Assembly: GCA_039190385.1 (NCBI GenBank)
Contig: JBCCYD010000230.1
Span: 1-9,415, forward strand
Direction of reading: 5' to 3'
Length of the DNA: 9,415 nt
Source of the DNA: Xenococcus sp039190385
Lineage (GTDB): Bacteria; Cyanobacteriota; Cyanobacteriia; Cyanobacteriales; Xenococcaceae
The notes below the pieces were generated by a model. The model had not been told where the DNA came from and did not search any database. It saw nothing but the letters and a program-made list of their open reading frames with translations. The position numbers were made by a program, and so were the translations under genes. Below are positions 1-5,887 of this stretch, in pieces; position 1 is the first letter of the stretch, and every line of letters begins with the position of its first letter.

Positions 1-30
1 TCTAAGATGAAACTGAATCAAATCAGTAAA
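1..30 (+). promoter_or_regulatory. Probable promoter core of the aldehyde dehydrogenase operon, cut by the window edge
   Basis: These 30 bases match, at 26 of 30 positions, the reverse complement of 4085-4114, which is the -10 and leader region of the truncated SDR gene. The shared block includes TAAGAT (3-8), the proposed -10 hexamer in both places. The matching -35 and any upstream operator would lie before base 1. An inverted repeat TGAATCA (14-20) / TGATTCA (38-44) follows. The similarity is seen directly; the promoter role is inferred. Confidence 0.5.
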
Positions 31-65
31 TTATCAATGATTCAAGAGATGCAATCTGTTTCTTT

Positions 66-79
66 GGTATTTAATTACC
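66..79. promoter_or_regulatory. Near-perfect 14-bp palindrome upstream of the aldehyde dehydrogenase
   Basis: GGTATTTAATTACC is self-complementary except for one pair. It sits in the leader, 29 bases before the start codon. It could be an operator or an mRNA structure, but short AT-rich palindromes also arise by chance, so this is weak. Confidence 0.25.
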
Positions 80-108
80 TTTGAGTTATTCCAATATGGA
101 GATATTCT

Positions 109-1710
109 ATGAAAGCAACTGAAGCGATCGCTAATCTAAACCCTCAAAAGTGGTCAAAAGCCTCTGCTATTGAGAGGTTACACCTGTTGGAAGAAGTACG
201 GGAAAATCTGAAAAATTACGGTCAAGATCTAGCAACGGCAGATGCTCGCATGAAAAATGACATCATGGGTGAGGCTCTCTTTTCCCAAGAGGAGTCGATG
301 GTTGCCACTGTCCTCCCCGTGGCAAATACGCTCTCAGGCTGCATTGATTTGTATGAGTCCTTGATTCAAGGAGAGATGCTCAAACCTCTTAGCATCACCA
401 AAGTAAAAGACGGTCTCTATGATATCCATGTTTTTCCTCAATCGGCAAAAGATAAGTTATTATATAGCGATCGCAAAGATGTTCTTCGAGTCAAGGGGAA
501 ACCTAAGCAAATTAACCCGCTAAACAAGCCTGGTGGCATCATTGCAGTATTGGGTGCAGGAAACTATAGCTCATCTTTGGAAATGCTTAAGGCTATTTTC
601 CTGGAAAACTGTGCAGTCGTCCATAAGCCCCACCACTTAAATGAAGACACCGATAGAATATGGGCGAAAATAATGAAACCTTTAGTAGAGTATAGCGCAT
701 TGAGTTTTTGCTATGCCGATCAGGGTAGAGCTTTGACGAAGGATGAGCGACTTCATAAAATTTATTTCACAGGAGGCTCTCATACTGCCCAAGCGATTAT
801 GAACGCAACTGATACAGAATTGGTTTCAGAATGTGGAGGAAATAACCCCTGTATTATTGTTCCTGGCGATCGCCCTTGGACTGAGAAGGAATTGCACCAC
901 CAAGCCCTACAAATCGCCACCGTTGCTAAATTAAACGGCGGAGCAGTTTGTGGACGAACCCAAACCTTAGTCACCTCCAAGCATTGGCCACAGCGAAAAG
1001 CATTTTTGATTGCCCTACGCCAGGCGATTGTTGAAGATACCCCTGCTGCTGGTACCTACTATCCAGGTTCTGATAAGGTTTTGGCAGATTTCAAAGAGCA
1101 TTATCCAAACGCAGAGGTGCTGAAGCCAGAAGGTGGCAAATACCAGTCCTCAGACTTTATGGTGATGACAGACATTGGCGAAGATGGCTATGGAGTAACC
1201 CACGAAGCATTTTGTCAGATTATGGGAGAGGTGGCATTGGATGTTCCTGCTAACGCAGCAGAGTTTCTACCTAAAGCCGTGGAATTTTGTAACAGCAAGC
1301 TGTTGGGCACTCTAGGAAGCTGCATTCTCATCGATGGGGATACCCAAAAGGCTCACTCCGAGATACTCGCCCAAGCGGTTACCAATATGGAATACGGCGG
1401 CATTGCTGTGAACACGATTCCACCGTTTATTTTCTTCAGTCCTTATCTAACTTGGGGAGGTAATGAAGAGGGAAAAGCATTTGTCTCTGGGCATGGCAAT
1501 TTTGGTAATCTACTCTGCTACGAAAATGTAGAGAAATCCATTATTTTTGCCGACTTTATGTCCCCTGGCCACATGATTAACACGAATAAATCAGTAAATA
1601 ATGCCCTGTCCATAAATATGGTTATTTATGGTACTGATCCTACCTGGATGAACTTAACGAAGCTGATCACTGGAGCTTTGGTGGGTGGTTTCAAAAAGAA
1701 AGATTTTTAG
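109..1710 (+). CDS. NAD(P)-dependent aldehyde dehydrogenase family protein
   Basis: Expected to oxidise an aldehyde to the carboxylic acid with NAD(P)+ in the cytoplasm; the substrate cannot be read from sequence. It has 533 residues, slightly longer than the usual ~480-500. Landmarks in family order: a GAGNYSS loop (149-155) in place of the classical PWNFP, the cofactor lysine in HKP (Lys173), FTGG (220-223), the general-base glutamate Glu241 in ECGGNNP, the catalytic nucleophile Cys281 in GGAVCGR, and Glu366/Phe368 in EAF for ribose binding. All catalytic residues are present, but the surrounding motifs are divergent (ECGGNNP for ELGGKSP, GGAVC for GQxC), so this is an atypical branch. GGAG at 98-101, 7 bases upstream, fixes the start. 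An SDR gene follows 63 bp downstream, which suggests consecutive alcohol/aldehyde redox steps. Family assignment is firm; substrate is unknown. Confidence 0.93.
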   Translation: MKATEAIANLNPQKWSKASAIERLHLLEEVRENLKNYGQDLATADARMKNDIMGEALFSQEESMVATVLPVANTLSGCIDLYESLIQGEMLKPLSITKVKDGLYDIHVFPQSAKDKLLYSDRKDVLRVKGKPKQINPLNKPGGIIAVLGAGNYSSSLEMLKAIFLENCAVVHKPHHLNEDTDRIWAKIMKPLVEYSALSFCYADQGRALTKDERLHKIYFTGGSHTAQAIMNATDTELVSECGGNNPCIIVPGDRPWTEKELHHQALQIATVAKLNGGAVCGRTQTLVTSKHWPQRKAFLIALRQAIVEDTPAAGTYYPGSDKVLADFKEHYPNAEVLKPEGGKYQSSDFMVMTDIGEDGYGVTHEAFCQIMGEVALDVPANAAEFLPKAVEFCNSKLLGTLGSCILIDGDTQKAHSEILAQAVTNMEYGGIAVNTIPPFIFFSPYLTWGGNEEGKAFVSGHGNFGNLLCYENVEKSIIFADFMSPGHMINTNKSVNNALSINMVIYGTDPTWMNLTKLITGALVGGFKKKDF

Positions 1711-1725
1711 TCCGACCTTACTTTA

Positions 1726-1731
1726 TATAAT
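1726..1731 (+). promoter_or_regulatory. Possible internal -10 box before the SDR gene
   Basis: A perfect TATAAT lies in the 63-bp gap between the aldehyde dehydrogenase stop and the SDR start. No good -35 lies 16-18 bp upstream (TTTTTA at 1704-1709 is poor). It could support extra transcription of the SDR and AraC genes, but AT-rich gaps often contain such boxes. Confidence 0.25.
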
Positions 1732-1773
1732 GATACGAAGCAGACAAATTAAATTACTCAAGGAGAACTTTTC

Positions 1774-2598
1774 ATGAATGAGACCATTTTAATTACAGGA
1801 GCCAGCAGTGGCATTGGTAAGATGACTGCAAAATATTTCCAGGAGAAGGGTTGGAATGTCATTGCCACCATGCGTAAACCCGATCAAGAAGAAGAGCTAA
1901 CAGCCCTTGAAAATGTGTTGGTCGCTCCCTTAGATGTACAGGACTCCAACAGCATTACTGCAGCAGTGGATGCTGGAATTAATCGCTTTGGCACCATTGA
2001 CGTGTTGCTTAACAATGCAGGTTATGGGTCTTATGGTGTTCTGGAAGCTACTCCCGTTGACAAGATTCGGCGGCAATTTGATGTCAATGTGATTGGGTTG
2101 TTGGAAACAACAAAAGCTGTATTGCCCCATCTTCGCAAAAATGGGAAGGGCACTATTATTAATATCGCCTCGATGGGGGGCAAAATAACGTTTCCCTTGG
2201 GTACTCTTTATCACGGTTCCAAGTTTGCTGTTGAAGGATTATCCGAAGCATTACACTTTGAATTAGAGACCATTGGTATTCGGGTTAAAATTGTGGAACC
2301 TGGCATGATCAAAACCAATTTTGGTGGTAGTTCGTTTGACTTTAATAATGATGAATCCCTCACGGAATATCAGCCACTTGTCAGCACAATTATGGCCGCC
2401 ATGAGACCGATGGAAGCCAATGGATCTGATCCAATTATTGTGGCCGAAACTATCTTTGAAGCAGCGACTGATGGCACTTCTCAACTGCGCTACATTGCAG
2501 GAGATGATGCTAAGGCTATTATCGAGCAGCGCAAAACAAATGATGACGCCACTTTCTTGGCAGGGCTAAAGGCTCAGTTTGGCCTATCCACAAAATAG
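1774..2598 (+). CDS. Short-chain dehydrogenase/reductase (classical SDR)
   Basis: A soluble NAD(P)-dependent oxidoreductase acting on an alcohol/ketone or aldehyde. At 274 residues it has normal classical-SDR length. The Rossmann glycine motif TGASSGIG is at 8-15, and Arg34 after the second strand favours NADP(H). Asp54-Val55 contacts adenine and NNAG (80-83) stabilises the sheet. The catalytic tetrad is complete: Asn105, Ser133 (in IAS), Tyr146 and Lys150 (YHGSK); PG at 176-177 follows. AAGGAG at 1760-1765, 8 bases upstream, supports the start. It lies 63 bp after the aldehyde dehydrogenase and is probably co-transcribed, so the pair could run alcohol to aldehyde to acid. Its N-terminus resembles that of the truncated SDR at 3875-4075 (both carry TGASSGIGK at the same residue numbers). 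The substrate is not predictable. Confidence 0.93.
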   Translation: MNETILITGASSGIGKMTAKYFQEKGWNVIATMRKPDQEEELTALENVLVAPLDVQDSNSITAAVDAGINRFGTIDVLLNNAGYGSYGVLEATPVDKIRRQFDVNVIGLLETTKAVLPHLRKNGKGTIINIASMGGKITFPLGTLYHGSKFAVEGLSEALHFELETIGIRVKIVEPGMIKTNFGGSSFDFNNDESLTEYQPLVSTIMAAMRPMEANGSDPIIVAETIFEAATDGTSQLRYIAGDDAKAIIEQRKTNDDATFLAGLKAQFGLSTK

Positions 2599-2615
2599 GT
2601 AAGAGGTTGATAGAA

Positions 2616-2765
2616 ATGAATGTGTTCAAGAGCGTCATCTATGTTATTGCCTCTATTCCTTTGTTAACTAATGTGGAAAAAGAACTATTGTGGCTAGACC
2701 TCGCAGAAAATAAAGCAGCAGCCTATGACTGGATTGGAAAGAACTCAAAACCCATCTTGAAATAG
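2616..2765 (+). CDS. Small ORF of 49 codons between SDR and AraC genes, unrecognised
   Basis: ATG at 2616 opens a 49-codon frame beginning MNVFKSVIYVIASIPLL and ending at TAG 2763-2765. AGAGG at 2602-2606 is well placed, 9 bases upstream. The first ~18 residues are hydrophobic with one lysine and could form a short membrane segment or signal; the rest is charged and soluble (EKELLWLDLAENKAAAYDWIG). I do not recognise it. It begins 17 bp after the SDR stop and ends 28 bp before the AraC start, so it fits in the transcript as a small protein, a translational coupler or a gene remnant. The ribosome-binding site and position favour translation; chance remains possible. Confidence 0.4.
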   Translation: MNVFKSVIYVIASIPLLTNVEKELLWLDLAENKAAAYDWIGKNSKPILK

Positions 2766-2777
2766 TTTAACAACTAT
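2762..2777. promoter_or_regulatory. Inverted repeat ATAGTT-N4-AACTAT before the AraC start
   Basis: Perfect 6-bp arms flank TAAC, ending 16 bases before the TTG start and overlapping the stop codon of the small ORF. It could be an operator, or an mRNA hairpin close to a start that lacks a clear ribosome-binding site. The function is inferred only. Confidence 0.3.
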
Positions 2778-2793
2778 ATGTAAGTGTAATAAA

Positions 2794-3792
2794 TTGAACT
2801 CTACAAAGAAATTTATCATCGAACCTGGCTGGCAGATAATCTTTAAAGATCTTAGTATTAGTCTGCCTGAGATTCTTACTCGCGCTCAATTTCCCACAGA
2901 TTTTTTTTCTCGTTCAAAAACAACTGTCACGTCAACGGAATATTTTCAATTTTGGCAGGGGTTAGCAGCAACAGTAAAAGATCCTGCTTTCCCCGTCAGG
3001 CTTGGTCAAGCTATACCCGTAGAATCTTTTAATCCTCCATTTTTCGCTGCTCTTTGTAGTCCTAATCTGTTAGTGGGGATGAAAAGATTGAGCGATTATA
3101 AAAAACTTATCGGTCCAGCAGGTTTAGTTGTTCGAGAGAATCCGGCTAGCGTTACCCTGAAAATTGCTGCTCTTAGTTTTGATGAAACAATACCAGGATT
3201 TTTTGCGGCTACAGAATTAGTATTTTTAGTTCATCTGATTCGTTTAGCAACCAGAGAGCATATTGTCCCCTTAAAAATTGAGATTCAGGAAAAATTGGAT
3301 TGCGAGCGCGCATATACTGACTTTTTTGGTATTGTTCCTCAACAAGGACATCAGAATCAAATTACCTTTTCTCTTAAGGATGCTCGACAACCTTTTTTAA
3401 CTAAAAATGACTCTATGTGGCAATTTTTCGAGCCAGAACTCAGAAAAAGACTACATGAATTGGAGTTAGATGCTACTTTTCGCGATCGCGTCCATAGTTC
3501 TCTTTTGGAGTTGTTACCTACTGGCGAATCTTCCATTGAAAATGTTGCTAATAAATTAGGAATTAGTAAAAGAACTTTACAACGTAGATTAAAGGATGAA
3601 TCAACCAGTTTTCAAAATATTTTGAATCAAACTCGTGAAAGACTAGCACTATATTACCTTAAGAATTCATGTATATCTGGAAGCGAAATCTCTTTTTTAC
3701 TTGGTTATGACGATCCTAACTCATTTGTTCGAGCCTTTCAGACCTGGACGGGAACTACTCCAGAAAGTTTTCGTAAAAAAAAGCACCCTTAG
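2794..3792 (+). CDS. AraC-family transcriptional regulator with PF12625-type N-terminal domain
   Basis: A DNA-binding regulator of 332 residues. Residues ~20-205 resemble the 'arabinose-binding domain of AraC regulators' (PF12625) seen in OruR/VirS/ArgR-type proteins, with the typical segments FPTDFF, FWQGLA and LSDYKKLIGP. Residues ~247-328 form the double helix-turn-helix: first helix pair in SIENVANKLGISKRTLQRRL (247-266), second in ISFLLGYDDPNSFVRAF (299-315). The best start is TTG at 2794; the frame has no ATG or GTG between the upstream stop at 2758-2760 and this point, and no clear Shine-Dalgarno. It follows the SDR and small ORF on the same strand and converges with a truncated SDR. 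A regulator next to the SDRs it controls is common, and the 21-bp-phased repeats at 4140-4172 are a plausible site. The ligand is unknown. Confidence 0.9.
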   Translation: MNSTKKFIIEPGWQIIFKDLSISLPEILTRAQFPTDFFSRSKTTVTSTEYFQFWQGLAATVKDPAFPVRLGQAIPVESFNPPFFAALCSPNLLVGMKRLSDYKKLIGPAGLVVRENPASVTLKIAALSFDETIPGFFAATELVFLVHLIRLATREHIVPLKIEIQEKLDCERAYTDFFGIVPQQGHQNQITFSLKDARQPFLTKNDSMWQFFEPELRKRLHELELDATFRDRVHSSLLELLPTGESSIENVANKLGISKRTLQRRLKDESTSFQNILNQTRERLALYYLKNSCISGSEISFLLGYDDPNSFVRAFQTWTGTTPESFRKKKHP

Positions 3793-3874
3793 TTGTGAGT
3801 GATTATCGAACAAGCTTCTATTGAGCGACAAAAAGATTTAAATATCATCATTTATTGCTAGTTCTATCAAATTA

Positions 3875-4075
3875 CTAAATATTTACCACTGCTTGAACAT
3901 CTTCATCTTTGGCGATGTCCATCTGGACAGGAATTCCCCCTAGATCCTTAAGATCATCCATTTTGGATAGTCTACGAGCAGCCACATAAACTTTGTAACC
4001 TTTACCAATTAAGATTTTGGCTGTCGCTTTGCCGATTCCAGAAGATGCACCTGTGACTAATACAATCTTGCTCAT
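3875..4075 (-). pseudogene. Truncated short-chain dehydrogenase (N-terminal 66 residues only)
   Basis: The frame starts at ATG 4075-4073 and encodes a clear SDR N-terminus: strand 1, TGASSGIGK (8-16), the second strand ending in AARR, and the MDI segment (52-54) that normally precedes the NNAG strand. It stops after VVNI at residue 66. NNAG, the catalytic Ser-Tyr-Lys and about 180 further residues are missing, and no continuation is visible in the 80 bp before the AraC stop. A stable enzyme is not possible, so this is a deletion remnant. Its promoter looks intact (-35 4130-4135, -10 4107-4112) and carries phased repeats. It is related to the full SDR at 1774-2598 but is not a recent copy, since residues differ throughout. 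It faces the AraC gene tail to tail. Confidence 0.85.
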
Positions 4076-4106
4076 ATTGTTTTCTTTGCTAATTTGATTC
4101 AGCTTT

Positions 4107-4135
4107 ATCTTAGAAAATCAATCATGGGAAGTCAC
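4107..4135 (-). promoter_or_regulatory. Promoter of the truncated SDR gene
   Basis: On the minus strand GTGACT (4135-4130) and TAAGAT (4112-4107) are separated by exactly 17 bp, each matching consensus at 4 of 6 positions. The start codon lies about 25 bases beyond the expected transcription start. A weak -35 suits an activator-dependent promoter, and the nearer direct repeat ends 4 bp upstream of it. The -10 and leader are conserved at window bases 1-30. Confidence 0.5.
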
Positions 4136-4139
4136 TAGC

Positions 4140-4172
4140 AAATCACGCCAAGCCATATGTAAAACACGCCAA
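4140..4172. promoter_or_regulatory. Two 12-bp direct repeats with 21-bp period, candidate AraC-type activator site
   Basis: AAATCACGCCAA (4140-4151) and AAAACACGCCAA (4161-4172) differ at one base and are spaced 21 bp start to start, two helical turns. Read toward the truncated SDR they contain TTGGCGTG. AraC-family activators are known to bind direct half-sites with this phasing just upstream of, or overlapping, a -35 box, and here the nearer copy sits 4 bp from the proposed -35. The AraC protein encoded at 2794-3792 is the obvious candidate, by inference. Confidence 0.5.
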
Positions 4173-4198
4173 CTGTAAATTGTTTCATAGTTAAATTT

Positions 4199-4225
4199 TT
4201 GACATATTTATTATGTTGATACAAT
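4199..4225 (+). promoter_or_regulatory. Promoter of the acetyltransferase gene
   Basis: TTGACA (4199-4204, perfect -35) is followed by an extended -10, TG-A-TACAAT (4217-4225). The 15-bp spacer is short, which the extended -10 may offset. It predicts a leader of about 90 bases containing the palindrome and triple-hairpin repeat. Confidence 0.4.
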
Positions 4226-4245
4226 GTGTACAATTTGTTCACATT
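4223..4245. promoter_or_regulatory. 23-bp near-perfect palindrome overlapping the -10 and start site
   Basis: The left half is AATGTG-T-ACAA and the right half TTGT-T-CACATT, centred on 4234; 10 of 11 base pairs are complementary. It begins inside the proposed -10 and covers the expected transcription start, the usual place for a repressor operator bound by a symmetric dimer (TetR, MarR or GntR type). The binding protein cannot be named. Confidence 0.5.
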
Positions 4246-4266
4246 ATTTTCTAAATTCAGCGCTAT

Positions 4267-4304
4267 CAGGCAGAGCCTGGCCGCGAAGCGGATCTCTTCG
4301 AGAT
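4267..4304. repeat. Composite repeat of three adjacent short hairpins
   Basis: Three perfect mini-hairpins with 3-base loops lie almost end to end: CAGGC-AGA-GCCTG (4267-4279), CCGC-GAA-GCGG (4281-4291) and ATCTC-TTC-GAGAT (4292-4304). The block is much more GC-rich than its surroundings and resembles the short palindromic repeat modules scattered in cyanobacterial genomes. It lies in the leader of the acetyltransferase gene and ends 21 bases before its ATG, so it would fold in the mRNA. Confidence 0.6.
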
Positions 4305-4325
4305 CGCAGTTAACGTATCATCAAT

Positions 4326-4950
4326 ATGGGCAATAGAAAAGAGATAATCAAAGCTGACTTAAACGACACAGGAATCATTACAGATATTCTTGGAGAAGCA
4401 TTTTATAATGACCCTATTCTTTACCATTTAGTGAGACGAGCAGGCTTTGCTCGCGATCTCTTCAAGTTAGAGTTCCGGGATATCTATGCCTCATTGAATT
4501 GCTCTTTCCTCATTATTGATGAGAACAAAGAAATAATGGGCTGCGCACTTTGGGCAAAGCCCGGACAAACTCCTGAATTGTCTCCGCTAAGTACGATCGA
4601 TCAGAGCTGTTTGGACAATTTTGAATCGTGTAGGTATGAGCTCTCTGAAGCGCTTCAATGATTTATCCAAACTCATAGATAAATATCATCCTCAAGAGCC
4701 TCACTATTACTTACATGCGATCGGAGTAAAGAATGCTTTTCGGAGAAAAGGTGCGGGCAGTAGCTTATTAGCTCATGTACTTGACATAGCTGATAACGAG
4801 CAAATGCCTGCCTATCTAGAAAACTCAAATGAACTTAATCTTTCTCTTTATCAGAAGTACGGATTCAAAGTTATAGGAAAAGAGAGCCTCGCTAATGAAG
4901 GGCCACCCATCTGGTTTATGTATCGTTCGCCCCAAACTTTAATCCATTAG
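4326..4950 (+). pseudogene. GNAT-family N-acetyltransferase split by a 4-bp duplication frameshift
   Basis: The first frame (4326-4661) gives the N-terminal half of a GNAT protein: an AFYNDPILYHLV helix, then strands FLIIDEN and IMGCALWAKPG. The second frame (open from 4591, ending 4950) gives the C-terminal half: HPQEPHYYLHAIGV (strand 4), the acetyl-CoA loop RRKGAG, and PAYLENSN...LYQKYGFKVIG. GATC occurs twice in tandem at 4595-4602; removing one copy joins the frames as ...SPLSTI-RAVWTILNRVGMSSLKRF..., a continuous 206-residue protein of normal family length. The gene therefore looks intact apart from a +4 duplication. Known relatives transfer acetyl from acetyl-CoA to an amine; the substrate here is unknown. 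No clear Shine-Dalgarno precedes the ATG. A sequencing or assembly error is the main alternative to real decay. Confidence 0.85.
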
Positions 4951-5079
4951 ATAAAAAGTTAATTTAAGAGAGTATAAGTTTTTTTATCATATCGGCTTTA
5001 GTATTGCGATCACAAGGTAGCTAAGATTTTGAACTGAGAAGTAAAAATGTTTCAAAATTAAAATAATGATACATATTTT

Positions 5080-5087
5080 GCGATCGC
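5080..5087. repeat. HIP1 octamer (GCGATCGC) in intergenic DNA
   Basis: The highly iterated palindrome typical of many cyanobacterial genomes. This is the only non-coding copy here; six more lie in genes, starting at 124, 467, 866, 3482, 8216 and 9087. Together they are the best lineage evidence in the window. Confidence 0.85.
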
Positions 5088-5097
5088 TAAAAAGTTT

Positions 5098-5438
5098 TCA
5101 ACAACTAAGTAAAGTTGTTAACATTACCACCATATAGTCAGTCAAATCTTGATCCAGAATAACACCAGTAGTTTTCAACCAGCGATTACTCAGGTCTAAA
5201 TTTCTCACTTGTTCGGTATCAACCGAGTCGGTAATAGATAAATTAGACCTCTTGCAAAAATACGAATTTTGGTCGTTTCAGCGATTTTGCATAATCGCTA
5301 CGTACATTATGCTCAGAGGTTTATAGAAATACGCTCAATTAATTATGCAAGAGGTCTATTATCGGGCAATGGCACGAAGGTTTTAATTTGGGGTTTGATG
5401 AAGAATAAGCTTAATTTTTGTCGCAATGCATTGTATCT
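5098..5438 (-). pseudogene. Tail of an unrecognised gene, interrupted by a MITE
   Basis: On the minus strand an open frame runs from 5438 to the insertion, ending FIKPQIKTFVPLPDN. Beyond the insertion an open frame continues as LSITDSVDTEQV, then LDLSNRWLKTTGVILDQDL, and stops at TGA 5100-5098. Deleting the 113-bp element plus one copy of its ATT target duplication joins these exactly in frame (PDN-LSI), strong evidence that both pieces belonged to one coding sequence. I do not recognise the family. The 5' part is missing: the frame meets a TAG at 5441-5439, inside the 3' end of the neighbouring 158-residue gene, so the fragment was probably already truncated. The joined fragment encodes about 75 residues. 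It cannot make a normal product now. Confidence 0.6.
5245..5357. mobile_element. 113-bp MITE with 12-bp terminal inverted repeats and ATT target duplication
   Basis: Ends are AGACCTCTTGCA (5245-5256) and its exact complement TGCAAGAGGTCT (5346-5357). ATT flanks both sides (5242-5244 and 5358-5360), a 3-bp target-site duplication. There is no coding capacity; the interior holds nested inverted repeats (GCGATT/AATCGC at 5281-5298, GCATAAT/ATTATGC at 5289-5312). The ends resemble those I associate with IS5-group elements of cyanobacteria, and a 3-bp ANT duplication would fit the ISL2 subgroup; that assignment is from memory and unverified. The element would move only with a transposase supplied elsewhere. 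Confidence 0.8.
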
Positions 5439-5887
5439 CTAATTCTATATAATGTGTTGTAGGTTAATTTTTTTTGTTGATGATAATCAATAAACTCCAA
5501 AATCGTTAACAATTCTTTTTTAATAGTTCTTGCTTCAGGACCAAATTGATAATCTGTTAGAAAAATCAATTCGTTTTTTGGCGATATTTCAACCAATTTT
5601 TGAAGAAGGTCAACTACATCTATAAACCGATGTGATTGAAAAACTACGGGTTCATTTTCAGTATCATTCCACTCCATCAACCCTCCAGCAAACCAACCTC
5701 CATCTTCTTCGCCCTCCAACTCCTTATTTGCAAGATGGATAATAATGCCAGTTTCTTTGTCCAAAACATCTTGAAAAAGTCCCCGATGAGATAAGACTCC
5801 AGGCTCTACAATATAAGCAAATTGATTAAATCTGGGAAGGTCTGGTACAGTTTCTGTCCCGATTGAGATTATCTCTATAGTTGGCAT
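5411..5887 (-). CDS. Conserved-looking hypothetical protein, 158 residues
   Basis: I do not recognise a named family. The product is acidic and soluble, with no signal peptide, membrane segment or cysteine cluster. It alternates predicted strands and helices: strand IEIISIG (4-10), AYIVEPGVLSHRGLF (24-38), IIIHLANKELEG (48-59), a glycine-rich GGWFAGGLMEW (63-73), then a helix-rich half with FIDVVDLLQKLVEIS, strand ELIFLTDY and a closing helix. This compact pattern of conserved-type aromatics suggests a folded single-domain protein rather than a random ORF. A weak AAGAG lies about 10 bases before the ATG. It is separated by 316 bp from the next upstream gene and overlaps the edge of the decayed gene tail downstream, so it is probably transcribed alone. 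Confidence 0.75.
   Translation of the reverse strand: MPTIEIISIGTETVPDLPRFNQFAYIVEPGVLSHRGLFQDVLDKETGIIIHLANKELEGEEDGGWFAGGLMEWNDTENEPVVFQSHRFIDVVDLLQKLVEISPKNELIFLTDYQFGPEARTIKKELLTILEFIDYHQQKKLTYNTLYRIRDTMHCDKN

Noticed and set aside
1..84. Open frame with no stop from base 1 to TGA 82-84, possibly the tail of an upstream gene
   Set aside because: Only 27 codons, unremarkable composition, and bases 1-30 match a promoter/leader region elsewhere in the window, which argues against coding.
780..980. Minus-strand ORF inside the aldehyde dehydrogenase
   Set aside because: Antisense shadow of a well-supported gene; no ribosome-binding site or recognisable domain.
1930..2484. Two minus-strand ORFs inside the SDR gene (1930-2214, 2263-2484)
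   Set aside because: Antisense shadows; the SDR motifs on the plus strand account for the sequence.
2694..2715. TAGACCTC near 2695 resembling the MITE end
   Set aside because: Only 8 bases match contiguously, with no partner repeat or target duplication nearby.
4585..4625. Programmed +1 frameshift in the acetyltransferase
   Set aside because: No recognisable slippery sequence with a stimulatory structure was seen, while a tandem GATC duplication explains the shift simply.
4950..4988. Inverted repeat GATAAAAA / TTTTTATC after the acetyltransferase, as a terminator
   Set aside because: The stem is almost all A-T with a 23-base loop, too weak for a convincing intrinsic terminator.
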